39,673 nucleotides of DNA from Terrabacter aerolatus (GCF_007991735.1 NZ_BJYX01000031.1:1-39673), one strand, 5' to 3'; counted from the stretch's first letter, positions 1 through 8,872 are shown. The notes: generated by a model from the letters alone, not told the origin. Translations and numbers: made by a program.

Positions 1-98
1 AGGGCCGGGTCAGCAGGGCCGGGTCAGCAGGGCCGGGTCAGCAGGGCCGGGTCAGCAGGGCCGGGTCAGCAGGGCGGGGTCAGCAGGGCGGGGCGCGG
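1..98. repeat. 14-bp tandem repeat array, cut by the window edge
   Basis: Unit agggccgggtcagc is repeated five times perfectly (1-70), followed by one copy with a single change (71-84) and a decayed copy (85-98). The array starts at base 1, so its full length is unknown. It lies just past the stop codon of the small minus-strand gene ending at 104. There is no spacer structure, so it is not a CRISPR array; it looks like a GC-rich intergenic minisatellite. Confidence 0.9.
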
Positions 99-103
99 AC
101 CGT

Positions 104-352
104 TCAGCCGTCGGCGTCGGTCAGCTGACCGACGGGGACGACCTCGATGAGGAAGCCACGCAGCGCGACGAAGTCGGCGAGGGACTTCTCGTGCTCGTCA
201 CAGGCGAGCCAGACCTTGCGGCGGTCGGCCGTGTGGAGCTTGGGGTTGTTCCAGACGACGGCGTGGGCAGCAGTCGCCCGGCATCCCTTGGCGCTGCACA
301 CGTGGTCGACCTCCGGGCCGCCCAGGGGAGATGCTGGTCGAGGGTCGCTCAC
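104..352 (-). CDS. Small conserved actinobacterial protein, putative zinc-binding
   Basis: An 82-aa protein starting at a GTG that overlaps the stop of the upstream DUF3099 gene (GTGA overlap, 349-352), which indicates translational coupling. Cys19 and Cys24 (CSAKGC) and a later CDEH at 51-54 could form a CX4C...CX2H metal site. The central WNNPKLH and KVWLACDEH stretches are conserved-looking. I recall similar short proteins next to DUF3099 in other actinobacteria, but no function is established. A longer frame runs upstream to 643, but its extra residues are Arg/Pro-rich shadow sequence opposite DUF3099, so the short form is preferred. Confidence 0.7.
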   Translation of the reverse strand: MSDPRPASPLGGPEVDHVCSAKGCRATAAHAVVWNNPKLHTADRRKVWLACDEHEKSLADFVALRGFLIEVVPVGQLTDADG

Positions 353-639
353 CGCTCGAGGCGCTGCGTGTCGTCGCGGGGGACGACCGACTGGATGCTG
401 CCCGGCTGACGGGGGCTCACGGCATTCGCGAGCACGACCGCGACGTAGGGGATGAAGACCGCGGCGAGGACGGCCGTCCACCGCACCCAACCGGACGTGA
501 CGAAGACGAGGCCGAAGCACGCGACGCGGATGCCCATCATCGTGAGGTAGCGGCGGACGCGCTGGTCCTGGTCGTCCGTGGACGACGTCGAGGCCGAGGT
601 GACGGTGTGCACCACGGGTTCGTTCTTGGCTCTTGGCAC
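349..639 (-). CDS. DUF3099 family membrane protein
   Basis: A 96-aa protein. After a Ser/Thr-rich N-terminus (about residues 1-25) a basic segment DQRVRRYL leads into two close hydrophobic helices (about 31-75, MMGIRVACFGLVFV then AVLAAVFIPYVAVVLAN), the shape of DUF3099. The C-terminal 20 residues are polar. Function is unknown for the family. The GTG at 639 is chosen because a TATGGT -10 box (646-651) ends 6 nt upstream, fitting a leaderless transcript. Its stop overlaps the start of the small zinc protein. It is divergent from fabG, sharing a 130-bp intergenic region. Confidence 0.75.
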   Translation of the reverse strand: MPRAKNEPVVHTVTSASTSSTDDQDQRVRRYLTMMGIRVACFGLVFVTSGWVRWTAVLAAVFIPYVAVVLANAVSPRQPGSIQSVVPRDDTQRLER

Positions 640-645
640 CCATCC

Positions 646-651
646 ACCATA
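646..651 (-). promoter_or_regulatory. -10 box for DUF3099, leaderless type
   Basis: TATGGT on the minus strand, 6 nt before the GTG at 639; matches the TANNNT pattern seen before many starts in this window. Confidence 0.5.
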
Positions 652-730
652 AGCCTGTCCGAGCCGCGCGCCGCCGTGCTGTCTACCCTTCGGTAGTCCG
701 TTAGGTTTCGGGGCAGGGCAGCGACCCTGA

Positions 731-1489
<759 letters not shown>

Positions 1490-1496
1490 CCCCGCC

Positions 1497-1522
1497 TGAC
1501 GGCATACGCACGTATGCCGTCA
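1497..1522. repeat. Perfect 11-bp-arm inverted repeat between fabG and fabI
   Basis: Arms tgacggcatac (1497-1507) and gtatgccgtca (1512-1522) are separated by gcac. It lies 8 bp after the fabG stop and about 50 bp before the fabI start. No T tract follows, so it is a weak terminator candidate; it may be an operator or an mRNA hairpin tuning fabG-fabI expression. It is built from two head-to-head copies of the CGGCATAC word that recurs through the window. Confidence 0.8.
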
Positions 1523-1570
1523 ACGTCCTTGTGCAGCAAGCCTCCCCACCCACTCGAGAAAGTCGCAGGC

Positions 1571-2332
1571 ATGGGAATCCTTGAAGGCAAGAAGCTCCTC
1601 ATCACCGGTGTCCTCATGGACAGCTCGATCGCGTTCCACGTCGCCAAGATCGCCCAGCAGGAGGGGGCGACGGTCGTCCTGACCTCCTTCGGGCGCACGA
1701 TGAAGATCACCCAGACCATCGCCAAGCGGCTCCCCGAGACGCCGGTGGTCATCGAGCTGGACGTGTCCGACCAGGAGCACCTCGACACCCTCGCCGAACG
1801 GCTCCGCGAGCACGTCGACGGGCTCGACGGCGTGCTGCACTCGATCGGCTTCGCGCCCCAGGGTGCGTTCAACTTCCTCGAGGGCTCGTGGGAGGACGTC
1901 TCGACCGCGCTGCACATCTCTGCCTACAGCCTCAAGTCGCTCGTCGTGGCGACCCTGCCCCTGATGCCCGAAGGTGGCAGCGTCGTCGGCCTGACCTTCG
2001 ACGCGAAGTTCGCCTGGCCGGTCTACGACTGGATGGGCGTCGCCAAGGCGGCCTTCGAGTCGACCAACCGCTACCTCGCCCGCGACCTCGGGCCCCGCGA
2101 CGTGCGCTGCAACCTCGTCGCGGCCGGCCCGATCCGCACGACCGCGGCGAAGTCGATCCCTGGCTTCGAGCAGTTCGAGAAGGTCTGGGACGACCGCGCG
2201 CCGCTCGGCTGGGACGTCAACGACCCGGTGCCTGCGGCCAAGGCCTGCGCGGCGCTGCTGTCCGACTGGTTCCCCGCCACGACGGGTGAGATCGTCCACG
2301 TCGACGGCGGCGTGCACGCCATGGGGCAGTGA
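1571..2332 (+). CDS. fabI: Enoyl-ACP reductase, InhA/FabI type
   Basis: A 253-aa NADH-dependent enoyl-[acyl-carrier-protein] reductase, last step of the elongation cycle. It opens MGILEGKKLLITGVLMDSS with the InhA-style divergent nucleotide-binding loop (GVLMDSSIA) and has the FabI catalytic Tyr152-x6-Lys159 (YDWMGVAK). The ending 'TTGEIVHVDGGVHAMGQ' is also InhA-like. The start is set at ATG1571, where family similarity begins; the in-frame ATG at 1514 lies in the palindromic intergenic stretch. It is probably co-transcribed with fabG. It would be the expected target of isoniazid- or triclosan-type inhibitors (family knowledge). Confidence 0.93.
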   Translation: MGILEGKKLLITGVLMDSSIAFHVAKIAQQEGATVVLTSFGRTMKITQTIAKRLPETPVVIELDVSDQEHLDTLAERLREHVDGLDGVLHSIGFAPQGAFNFLEGSWEDVSTALHISAYSLKSLVVATLPLMPEGGSVVGLTFDAKFAWPVYDWMGVAKAAFESTNRYLARDLGPRDVRCNLVAAGPIRTTAAKSIPGFEQFEKVWDDRAPLGWDVNDPVPAAKACAALLSDWFPATTGEIVHVDGGVHAMGQ

Positions 2333-2358
2333 CGTCGCAGGCCCCGGGCCGCTCTCGC

Positions 2359-2364
2359 TAGAGT
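2359..2364 (+). promoter_or_regulatory. -10 box for the Mur ligase-TPR gene
   Basis: TAGAGT, 7 nt before ATG2372; leaderless pattern. Confidence 0.5.
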
Positions 2365-2371
2365 CCTGCCC

Positions 2372-4633
2372 ATGCCTCACGCCGGGACCGAGTCCAGCCC
2401 CCTGACGCCGACCGACCGCGAGGCCGATCCGGCACCGGTGGACGAGGTGCGCGTCGACGAGGTCAGGGTGCTCGACGGGCCCAACCTGTACTTCGCCCGG
2501 CCGACGATCAAGGTGAGCCTGCACGTCCCCGGCTACCTCGAGCTCAAGCGCACCGACGCGGAGGCCCTGGCCCGTCGCCTCGGCATGCGCTCGGCCCGCC
2601 CAGGCAAGCGCGGGACCGCCCTGCGCCAGCGCTTCGTCATGCGGGTCATCCGCACCGTCACGCGCCGGGTGGGCACCGAGATCGGTGCGGGGCGCCTGGG
2701 TGTCCGCGTGCGGGCCGGCCAGACGGTCGAGGACGTCGTGCTCGCCTTCCCGTGGGTCCACCGCACGCGCGGCCGGGTGGCCGGTGAGCAGCTCGGGGCC
2801 GTCATGGCCGGGCTGCTCGACCCGACGCGACGTGCCGAGGACGTCATCGAGGAGGCCGCAGCCGTCATCGTCGCGGCACCCGACGGCCCCGGCCCCAGCG
2901 TCATCACCCCGACGGTGCCCGTCGCGTCCGTCACCGGCACCAACGGCAAGACGACGACGACCCGCCTCATGGCGCACATGTGCATGAGTGCCGGTCTCAC
3001 CACCGCCTGGAGCTCGACCGATGGTGTGGTCGTCATGGGTGAGACCAAGGAGGAGGGCGACTTCTCCGGACCGGCCGGGGCACGTGGTGTCCTCGAGACC
3101 CCGGGACTCGACATCGGCATCCTCGAGACCGCCCGCGGCGGCATGCTGCTCAAGGGCATGGGTGTCACCGCCAACGACGTCAGCGTCGTCACCAACGTCA
3201 GCGCCGACCACCTCGGGCTCCAGGGGATCGACACCCTCGACCAGCTCGCCGAGGTCAAGGCCATCGTCACGACGGTCACCAAGCCCCAGGGTTGGGTGGT
3301 CCTCAACGGCGACGACCCGCGCGTCTGGGCCATGCGTTTCGGCATCAAGGCCAAGACGTGGGCCTTCAGCCTCGACCCCGCGTCACCGGCACTGTGGGAG
3401 TCGATCAACTCCGGCGGTCGGGGCATCACGGTGCTCGACGGGGAGATCGTCGTCCTGTCGCCCAACGGCGACCCCGACCGGCTCGTCAAGATCGTCGACG
3501 TGCCGATGACCCTGAGCGGCCTGTCGCACAACAACATCGCCAACGCCCTGGCCGGCGCGGCTGCCGCCCTCGGCCTCGGTGTCCCGCGCTCGGCCGTCGT
3601 CGAGGGCCTGCGCACCTTCGCCCCGGACCCGGAGCACAACTGGGGACGGCTCAACACGTACTCGCTGCCCCTGCCGAGCGGTGGCAAGGCCACGGTCATC
3701 ATGGACATGGCGCACAACGAGGCCGGCCTCGAGGCGCTGCTCGAGGTCTCGCGGGGCCTGGCCGCCCCGGGCGGTGCCGTGCGGCTCGGTCTCGGCTGCG
3801 CCGGTGACCGTGCCGACGAGGCCATCGTCGCCATGGGTGAGATCGCCGGCCGCGGCGCCGAAGAGGTCGCCCTCAAGGTGGCCCGACACTACCTGCGCGG
3901 ACGTGAGGCCGAGGACCTGCTCGGCCTCTTCCGCGAGGGGCTCGCCAAGGTCGGCGTGCTCGACGTCCCCGGCTACGACACCGAGCTCGAGGCCCTCGTC
4001 GCCCTCGTGCCGCACGCGCTGGACGGCGACGTCATCGCCCTCATGTGCCACGCGGAGCGCACCGAGGTGGACCGATGGGTCCGCGAGCACGGCGGCAAGG
4101 TCGACGACGCTCGCTCGATCCGCCGCAAGGTCGTGGCCGCGCGCGGTGAGCACGAGCTCGAGGCGGAGATCGCCGCGCTCTGGGAGACCCACGACGAGCC
4201 GACCCGCCTCGCCGCGGCGCAGCAGCTCGTCGACGACCACCCCGGCGACGCCCGGCTCGTCTTCGAGCTGGCCGGCGTCAAGGACGCGATGGGCGACGAG
4301 CAGGGCGCCATCGGCCTCTACGAGGAGGCACTGGCCGACGGTCTGCGCGAGCCGCACCGGCACCGCGCCCAGCTCCAGCTCGCCTCCAGCCTGCGGGTCG
4401 TGGGGCGTGCCCCCGAGGCCCAGGGCCTCGTTGCCGACGTGCTCGAGGCGCGGCCCCACAACACGGCGGCGCTCATGCTGCGCGCCCTTGTGCAGGCTGA
4501 CCTCGGCCAGGAGCGCCAGGCCGTCGCCGACCTCATCCGGGCCACGCTGGAGGCCACGACCGACGTCGACACCCAGGCCTACCGCCGCGCCCTGCGCGCC
4601 TACGCCGACGAGCTGGCCCCCGCCGCCGACTGA
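2372..4633 (+). CDS. CphA-like Mur ligase without ATP-grasp domain, fused to C-terminal TPR repeats
   Basis: A 753-aa protein. Residues about 28-185 resemble a cyanophycin-synthetase N-domain remnant (VRVLDGPNLYF compares with CphA's RIYRGPNVW). The Mur-ligase ATP site VTGTNGKTTT is at 187-196, followed by segments nearly superimposable on the CphA M domain encoded nearby: ETARGGMLLKGMG, VVTNVSADHLGLQGIDT, LAEVKAIV, then NNIANALA and the DMAHNEAG stretch. No ATP-grasp (KP..G.GRG) motif is present. From about residue 593 to the end a helical repeat region (ARLVFELAGVKDAMGDEQGA; GLYEEALADGL; LRVVGRAPEA) matches TPR_5-like proteins. It is convergent with cphA and near cphB, so a role in cyanophycin or a related peptide polymer is inferred. 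Its substrate is unknown. The TPR part is a separate small protein in other actinobacteria as I recall, so this looks like a gene fusion; a sequencing error at the junction is possible but less likely, because the frame and codon use are continuous. Confidence 0.85.
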   Translation: MPHAGTESSPLTPTDREADPAPVDEVRVDEVRVLDGPNLYFARPTIKVSLHVPGYLELKRTDAEALARRLGMRSARPGKRGTALRQRFVMRVIRTVTRRVGTEIGAGRLGVRVRAGQTVEDVVLAFPWVHRTRGRVAGEQLGAVMAGLLDPTRRAEDVIEEAAAVIVAAPDGPGPSVITPTVPVASVTGTNGKTTTTRLMAHMCMSAGLTTAWSSTDGVVVMGETKEEGDFSGPAGARGVLETPGLDIGILETARGGMLLKGMGVTANDVSVVTNVSADHLGLQGIDTLDQLAEVKAIVTTVTKPQGWVVLNGDDPRVWAMRFGIKAKTWAFSLDPASPALWESINSGGRGITVLDGEIVVLSPNGDPDRLVKIVDVPMTLSGLSHNNIANALAGAAAALGLGVPRSAVVEGLRTFAPDPEHNWGRLNTYSLPLPSGGKATVIMDMAHNEAGLEALLEVSRGLAAPGGAVRLGLGCAGDRADEAIVAMGEIAGRGAEEVALKVARHYLRGREAEDLLGLFREGLAKVGVLDVPGYDTELEALVALVPHALDGDVIALMCHAERTEVDRWVREHGGKVDDARSIRRKVVAARGEHELEAEIAALWETHDEPTRLAAAQQLVDDHPGDARLVFELAGVKDAMGDEQGAIGLYEEALADGLREPHRHRAQLQLASSLRVVGRAPEAQGLVADVLEARPHNTAALMLRALVQADLGQERQAVADLIRATLEATTDVDTQAYRRALRAYADELAPAAD

Positions 4634-4673
4634 CGCCCGGTCCCGCCCAGACGTCCCCGGCTGCGGGGACACC

Positions 4674-4859
4674 CGCCGTCACAACCCCGCCGGGGCGGAG
4701 CTGTGGTGGTCTGTGGCCGCTCGCCGCCGTCACAACCCCGCCGGGGCGGAGCTGTGGTGGTCTGGGGCCGCTCGCCGCCGTCTCGACCCCGCCGGGGCGG
4801 AGCTGTGGTGGTCTGTGGCCGTTCGCCGCCGTCTCGACCCCGCCGGGGCGGAGTTGTGG
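4674..4859. repeat. 51-bp tandem repeat, about 3.6 copies, between convergent genes
   Basis: Copies start at 4674, 4725, 4776 and 4827 (the last is partial, 33 bp). Each holds a GC palindrome core ccccgccgggg followed by cggagctgtgg. Copies 1-2 share cacaac and copies 3-4 share ctcgac at the same place, suggesting two rounds of duplication. The period is a multiple of 3, so frames stay open on both strands, but no start or ribosome site supports a gene. It fills most of the 321-bp gap between the Mur ligase-TPR gene and cphA. Likely a hairpin-forming REP-like array or transcription barrier. Confidence 0.9.
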
Positions 4860-4881
4860 ACGGGCCAGCGCGCTCGCGGGT

Positions 4882-4911
4882 GCACCAGCCCCGCCCCGGC
4901 GGACCTGGTGC
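4882..4911. terminator. Hairpin in the convergent gap near the cphA 3' end
   Basis: Arms gcaccag (4882-4888) and ctggtgc (4905-4911) enclose a second GC stem (ccgcc/ggcgg). No clear T tract on either strand. It lies 44 bp past the cphA stop and could terminate either converging transcript. Confidence 0.4.
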
Positions 4912-4954
4912 GGTCGGCCGGGGCGGGGTCGTGGGCTGGCTTGAGGCCCGGGGG

Positions 4955-7846
4955 TCAGACGGCGGTGTCGTCGGCCGGCTCGGGGTGGGCGTCCGACGGC
5001 ACGGAGCCCAGGGCCTCGCCCTCGGCCTCCTCGCCCTCGGCCTCCGCCGTCTCGGTCAAGGTGCTCGGGTCCAGGTCGGGGTCGCTCGTGGCTGCCGCCG
5101 GCGTGCCGATGCGGGCGCCGGCCTGTGCGTGCTTGGTGCGCTCCTCGAGCTCGGCCACGACGAGGGCGTGCTGGTCGACGCACATGACGACGAGGTCGCC
5201 GGGGTTGGTCCGGGCCAGCACGTGCCGCGCGGCCTCGAGCTCGTCGAGGACCACCTCGACCTGACGACAGCGGGCGCCGTCCTTCATCGCCGCGTGGGCA
5301 CCCTCTGCGACGAGAGCGGCCGTCTCTCCCGGCTTGCGGCCCCGGAGGCGCTCGTCCTCGCGGACCACGATGACGTCGAAGTGCTGTGCGGCCACGGCGC
5401 CGAGCTCGCGCATGTCGTCGTCGCGCCGATCGCCCGCGGCGCCGATCATGCCGATGCGTGACGTACGACCGAGGTCGGACTGGCCCTCCTTCTGTGCCGC
5501 GTAGCGGTCGACGAAGGCACCGAGCTCCTTCATGCCGGCAGCGTTGTGGCAGTAGTCGACGAAGACGTCCGCGTTGCCGACCTGGACGAGGTTGAGGCGA
5601 CCGGGGGAGAGGTAGTACGTCGTGGCGAAGGTGCGCAGTCCCTGGCGGATGTCGTGCAGCGGGGCACCCGCGGCGAACGCCGCACCCGCGGCCGCGAGGG
5701 CGTTCGCGACGTTGAAGCGGGCCGCGCCCCCGAACGTCGAGGGCAGCAGGTGCGTCCAGGCGAGCTGCATGCTCCGGCGACCGTGCTTGATGACGATCAT
5801 CTCGCCGCGGTCGCTCGGCTCGAGCACGACGGCGCGACCACCGCGACGGCAGTAGTCGTCGACGAACTCACGCACCTCGCTGCCCGGCTCCGACATGGTG
5901 AACCAGACGATCCCGCCGGAGCAGCGTCGGCGCATGTTGCGCACGTTGACGTCGTCGGCGTTGAGCACCGCGAAGCCGTCTCGGGGCACGGCCTCGACGA
6001 TGACGGCCTTGACGTCGGCGAGCTGCCGGAGCGTGTCGATCCCCTTGAGCCCCAGGTGATCCGGCGCGACGTTGGTGACGACCGCGATGTCGTTGCGGTC
6101 GTAGCCGAGTCCCTCGCGGAGGATGCCGCCGCGGGCCACCTCCATGACGGCGAAGTCGACGCGCGGGTTCTGCAGCACCATCCGGGCCGAGCGGGGACCG
6201 GAGGCGTCGGCCTTGATGACGAGGCGCTCGTCGATGACGACGCCATCGGTCGAGGTCATGCCGACCTTGCGCCCGAGGCCCTTGAAGATGTGGGCGATCA
6301 TGCGCGAGGTGGTCGTCTTGCCGTTGGTGCCGGTGACGGCGACGATCGGCACGCGCGACTGGGCGCCCGGCGGGAAGAGCAGGTCGACGACGGGCTTGGC
6401 GATGAACTGCGGCTCGCCCACCGTCGGGTGCGTGTGCATGCGGAAGCCGGGTGCCGCGTTGACCTCGCAGATCGCGCCGCCCGTCTCGCGGACGGGGTAG
6501 GTGATGTCGGGGCAGATGAAGTCGATGCCGGCGACGTCGAGGCCGACGATCCGCGCGGCCTCCTCGGCGATCTCGACGTTGTCCGGGTGCGCGTCGAAGG
6601 TGCGGTCGATGGAGATGCCGCCGGTCGACATGTTGCCGGTCAGGGCGAGCTTGACCATCTCGCCCTCCGGCGGCACGGACTCCAGGGTGTGGCCCTGGCC
6701 GGCCAGGACCTCGAGCGCGTTGGCGTCGACCTTGATCTTCGTCAGGACCTTCTCGTGACCGACCCCGCGGCGCGGGTCGGCGTTCGTGATCTCGACGAGC
6801 TCGCCGACGGTGTGCGACCCGTCCCCGACGACGTGCGCAGGGACGCGCTCGGCGATCGCCTGCATGCGGCCGCCGACGATGAGGCAGCGGTAGTCGCGAC
6901 CCGTGACGAACGACTCGACGATGATGGTGCCGCGCCGGGACTCGCCCTTGGCGATCTCGAAGGCCTTGGCGACCTCCTCCTCGGTCTGCAGGTTGAGGCA
7001 GACGCCGCGGCCGTGGTTGCCGTCGAGCGGCTTGACGACCACGGGGAACCCGATGCGGCGCGCGGCCTCGATCGTGCCCCGCTCCGTGCGCGCGGACTCC
7101 TGCTTCGGCACGGGAAGTCCGGCCGACCCGAGCAGCTTGGTCGTCAGGTCCTTGTCGCTGGCGATGTCGACGGCGAGCGCACCGGTCTTCGACGTCATCG
7201 TGGCCCGGATGCGCTGGGCGTGGACGCCCTGCCCGAGCTGCACGAGCGACGCGGAGTTCAGACGGATGTAGGGGATGTCGCGGGCGGCGGCCTCCTCGAG
7301 GATCGCCGCCGTGGAGGGACCGAAGGCCACGCGCTCGGCCTGTCGCAGGAACGTGTTGAACTCGGTCTCGAAGTCGAAGCCGTCCTCGGCGTCCACGAGG
7401 TGGTTGACGAGACGCACGGCGAGCTTGCCCGCCGCGACGCCCACGGTCTCGTCGGTGTAGCTGTAGACGACGTTGTAGTGCCCCGGCTTCCCGCGGACGG
7501 CGCGGGTCTTGCCGCGCCGCGAGTCGTGGCCGGCCAGCGTCTGCAGCTGCAGCGCGACGTGCTCGGCGACGTGGCCGAGCCAGGTGCCCTCTCGCAGGCG
7601 CTCGATGAAGCCGCCGCGTCGCCCGAGCGAGCAGGTGTGCCGCTCGAGCCCCGGGACGAGCTCGACGAGACGATCGGTGAAGCCGGGGAGCGAGACGGTC
7701 GGGTACTCCTCGAGGCTGCCGAGGTCGACGACGAGGTGGATCGCCTGCTGGTAGGACCACACGTTGGGTCCGCGGTAGATCCGGGTCTCGAGGATCTTCA
7801 GGTCCGGTCGCGCCGGTCCTGTGGGCGTGGGTACCTCGACGGCCAT
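4955..7846 (-). CDS. cphA: Cyanophycin synthetase
   Basis: A 963-aa enzyme that builds cyanophycin by adding Asp and then Arg, each step using ATP. Three domains are visible: an N-domain (about 1-160, with RIYRGPNVWSY), an ATP-grasp domain (about 215-495) with KPLDGNHGRG starting at Lys272 and the ICEVNAAPGFRMHTHP metal/ATP region, and a Mur-ligase-like domain (about 500-900) with GTNGKT at 506-511 and VVTNVAPDHLGLKGIDT. Both ATP sites look intact. The last ~60 residues are an acidic Glu/Ala/Asp tail not needed by typical family members (about 870-900 aa). The start is ATG7846 with a strong aggagga site 5-11 nt upstream. It lies 99 bp downstream of cphB on the same strand; the gap holds a CGGCATAC copy (7886-7892). 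Its presence implies a nitrogen/carbon storage polymer in a non-photosynthetic bacterium. Confidence 0.95.
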   Translation of the reverse strand: MAVEVPTPTGPARPDLKILETRIYRGPNVWSYQQAIHLVVDLGSLEEYPTVSLPGFTDRLVELVPGLERHTCSLGRRGGFIERLREGTWLGHVAEHVALQLQTLAGHDSRRGKTRAVRGKPGHYNVVYSYTDETVGVAAGKLAVRLVNHLVDAEDGFDFETEFNTFLRQAERVAFGPSTAAILEEAAARDIPYIRLNSASLVQLGQGVHAQRIRATMTSKTGALAVDIASDKDLTTKLLGSAGLPVPKQESARTERGTIEAARRIGFPVVVKPLDGNHGRGVCLNLQTEEEVAKAFEIAKGESRRGTIIVESFVTGRDYRCLIVGGRMQAIAERVPAHVVGDGSHTVGELVEITNADPRRGVGHEKVLTKIKVDANALEVLAGQGHTLESVPPEGEMVKLALTGNMSTGGISIDRTFDAHPDNVEIAEEAARIVGLDVAGIDFICPDITYPVRETGGAICEVNAAPGFRMHTHPTVGEPQFIAKPVVDLLFPPGAQSRVPIVAVTGTNGKTTTSRMIAHIFKGLGRKVGMTSTDGVVIDERLVIKADASGPRSARMVLQNPRVDFAVMEVARGGILREGLGYDRNDIAVVTNVAPDHLGLKGIDTLRQLADVKAVIVEAVPRDGFAVLNADDVNVRNMRRRCSGGIVWFTMSEPGSEVREFVDDYCRRGGRAVVLEPSDRGEMIVIKHGRRSMQLAWTHLLPSTFGGAARFNVANALAAAGAAFAAGAPLHDIRQGLRTFATTYYLSPGRLNLVQVGNADVFVDYCHNAAGMKELGAFVDRYAAQKEGQSDLGRTSRIGMIGAAGDRRDDDMRELGAVAAQHFDVIVVREDERLRGRKPGETAALVAEGAHAAMKDGARCRQVEVVLDELEAARHVLARTNPGDLVVMCVDQHALVVAELEERTKHAQAGARIGTPAAATSDPDLDPSTLTETAEAEGEEAEGEALGSVPSDAHPEPADDTAV

Positions 7847-7945
7847 GGAGCTCCTCCTACAGGGGTCGTGCGGGACGTGCCGTGCGGCATACCTCGTCGG
7901 CGGTCGGTCGACGGCGGGTGCGCTGCATTGCGGGGCGGACGGGAC

Positions 7946-8866
7946 TCAGTGAGCGGCGCTGCTCGTCGCCGAGCGCGCCGCACGGACCTTGGCGGGGACG
8001 ACGGCGCCCTCGATGTCCGGGTGGCGTTCGACGAAGGCGGTCAGCTCGACGTGGTCCAGGTCGAACGTACTGCCCGTGGGCAGGGAGTGCACGACCGCGC
8101 CCGAAACGAGGAGCGGGGCCCCGCGACGCGCGTCGGGTGCGTCGGTGATCGCGTTGCGGGCGTTGACGAGGAAGATCGACCCCGCGCCGATGACAGACAT
8201 GACCTTGCCGTCGCGGATCTCGGCCGCGGTGTTCTCGTCGATGCCCATGCCGAGCAGGTTCGGCGAGGCGGCGACCATCGACATGAGCCTGCCGTAGCGC
8301 CCGCGCTGGTCGAAGTGCTGGTCGATGATGACGTCCTCGACGAGGCCGAGGCCGGCGGAGATCTGGCTCGCACGCTGCTTGGGCGTCAGGCCCTCCTCGC
8401 CGAGCGAGATCATGAAGCGGCTCATGATCGACGCCCCGGCCGACGTGCCGGCCACGACGGCGCCGCGCTCGTAGGCGCGCACGATGGCGTCGCCCACGGG
8501 GGTGCCGACGATGTTCTGGGCCAGCTTGACCTGGCTGCCGCCGGTGAGGAAGACGCCGGTCGCCGTGTCGAGCGCCTCGACCATCGCCGGGTCGTCGGAG
8601 TCGCGCCGGGTCTCGGGGTGCACGACCGAGACGTCGCCGCCGCGCAGCCGGGTGAAGACGTCGCGGTAGGCCTCGGAGACCTCGCCGGCGTACGAGGAGG
8701 CCGTCGGGATGACGACGAGGTGCGACCGGCGACCGCCGGCGAGCTTGATGAAGCGCTTGAGCACGACCGACCGGCCGACCCGGTCCTCGGCGCCTCCGAT
8801 GATGAGCAACGTTCGGCGCACGGCGCCCGGGTGCGCGGGTGCGGACGATGGATCCTCGGACTGCAT
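7946..8866 (-). CDS. cphB: Cyanophycinase (peptidase S51)
   Basis: A 306-aa serine-type exopeptidase that cleaves cyanophycin to beta-Asp-Arg dipeptides. The nucleophile elbow GTSAGAS has Ser142. Other family landmarks are LIIGGAEDRVG near the N-terminus, 'FLTGGSQVKL' and 'DQHFDQRGRYGRL'. Length is normal to slightly long for the family. ATG8866 is preceded after 6 nt by TAGGCT (8873-8878), whose TAG is also the stop codon of serB, so cphB has its own leaderless promoter even though it directly follows serB. Being next to cphA, it gives the cell both synthesis and first-step degradation; an isoaspartyl dipeptidase for the second step is not in the window. Confidence 0.94.
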   Translation of the reverse strand: MQSEDPSSAPAHPGAVRRTLLIIGGAEDRVGRSVVLKRFIKLAGGRRSHLVVIPTASSYAGEVSEAYRDVFTRLRGGDVSVVHPETRRDSDDPAMVEALDTATGVFLTGGSQVKLAQNIVGTPVGDAIVRAYERGAVVAGTSAGASIMSRFMISLGEEGLTPKQRASQISAGLGLVEDVIIDQHFDQRGRYGRLMSMVAASPNLLGMGIDENTAAEIRDGKVMSVIGAGSIFLVNARNAITDAPDARRGAPLLVSGAVVHSLPTGSTFDLDHVELTAFVERHPDIEGAVVPAKVRAARSATSSAAH

Positions 8867-8872
8867 CGCGCC

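Noticed and set aside
1520-3211. A 563-codon minus frame opposite fabI and the Mur ligase
   Set aside because: Same shadow effect; no ribosome site or recognisable motif.
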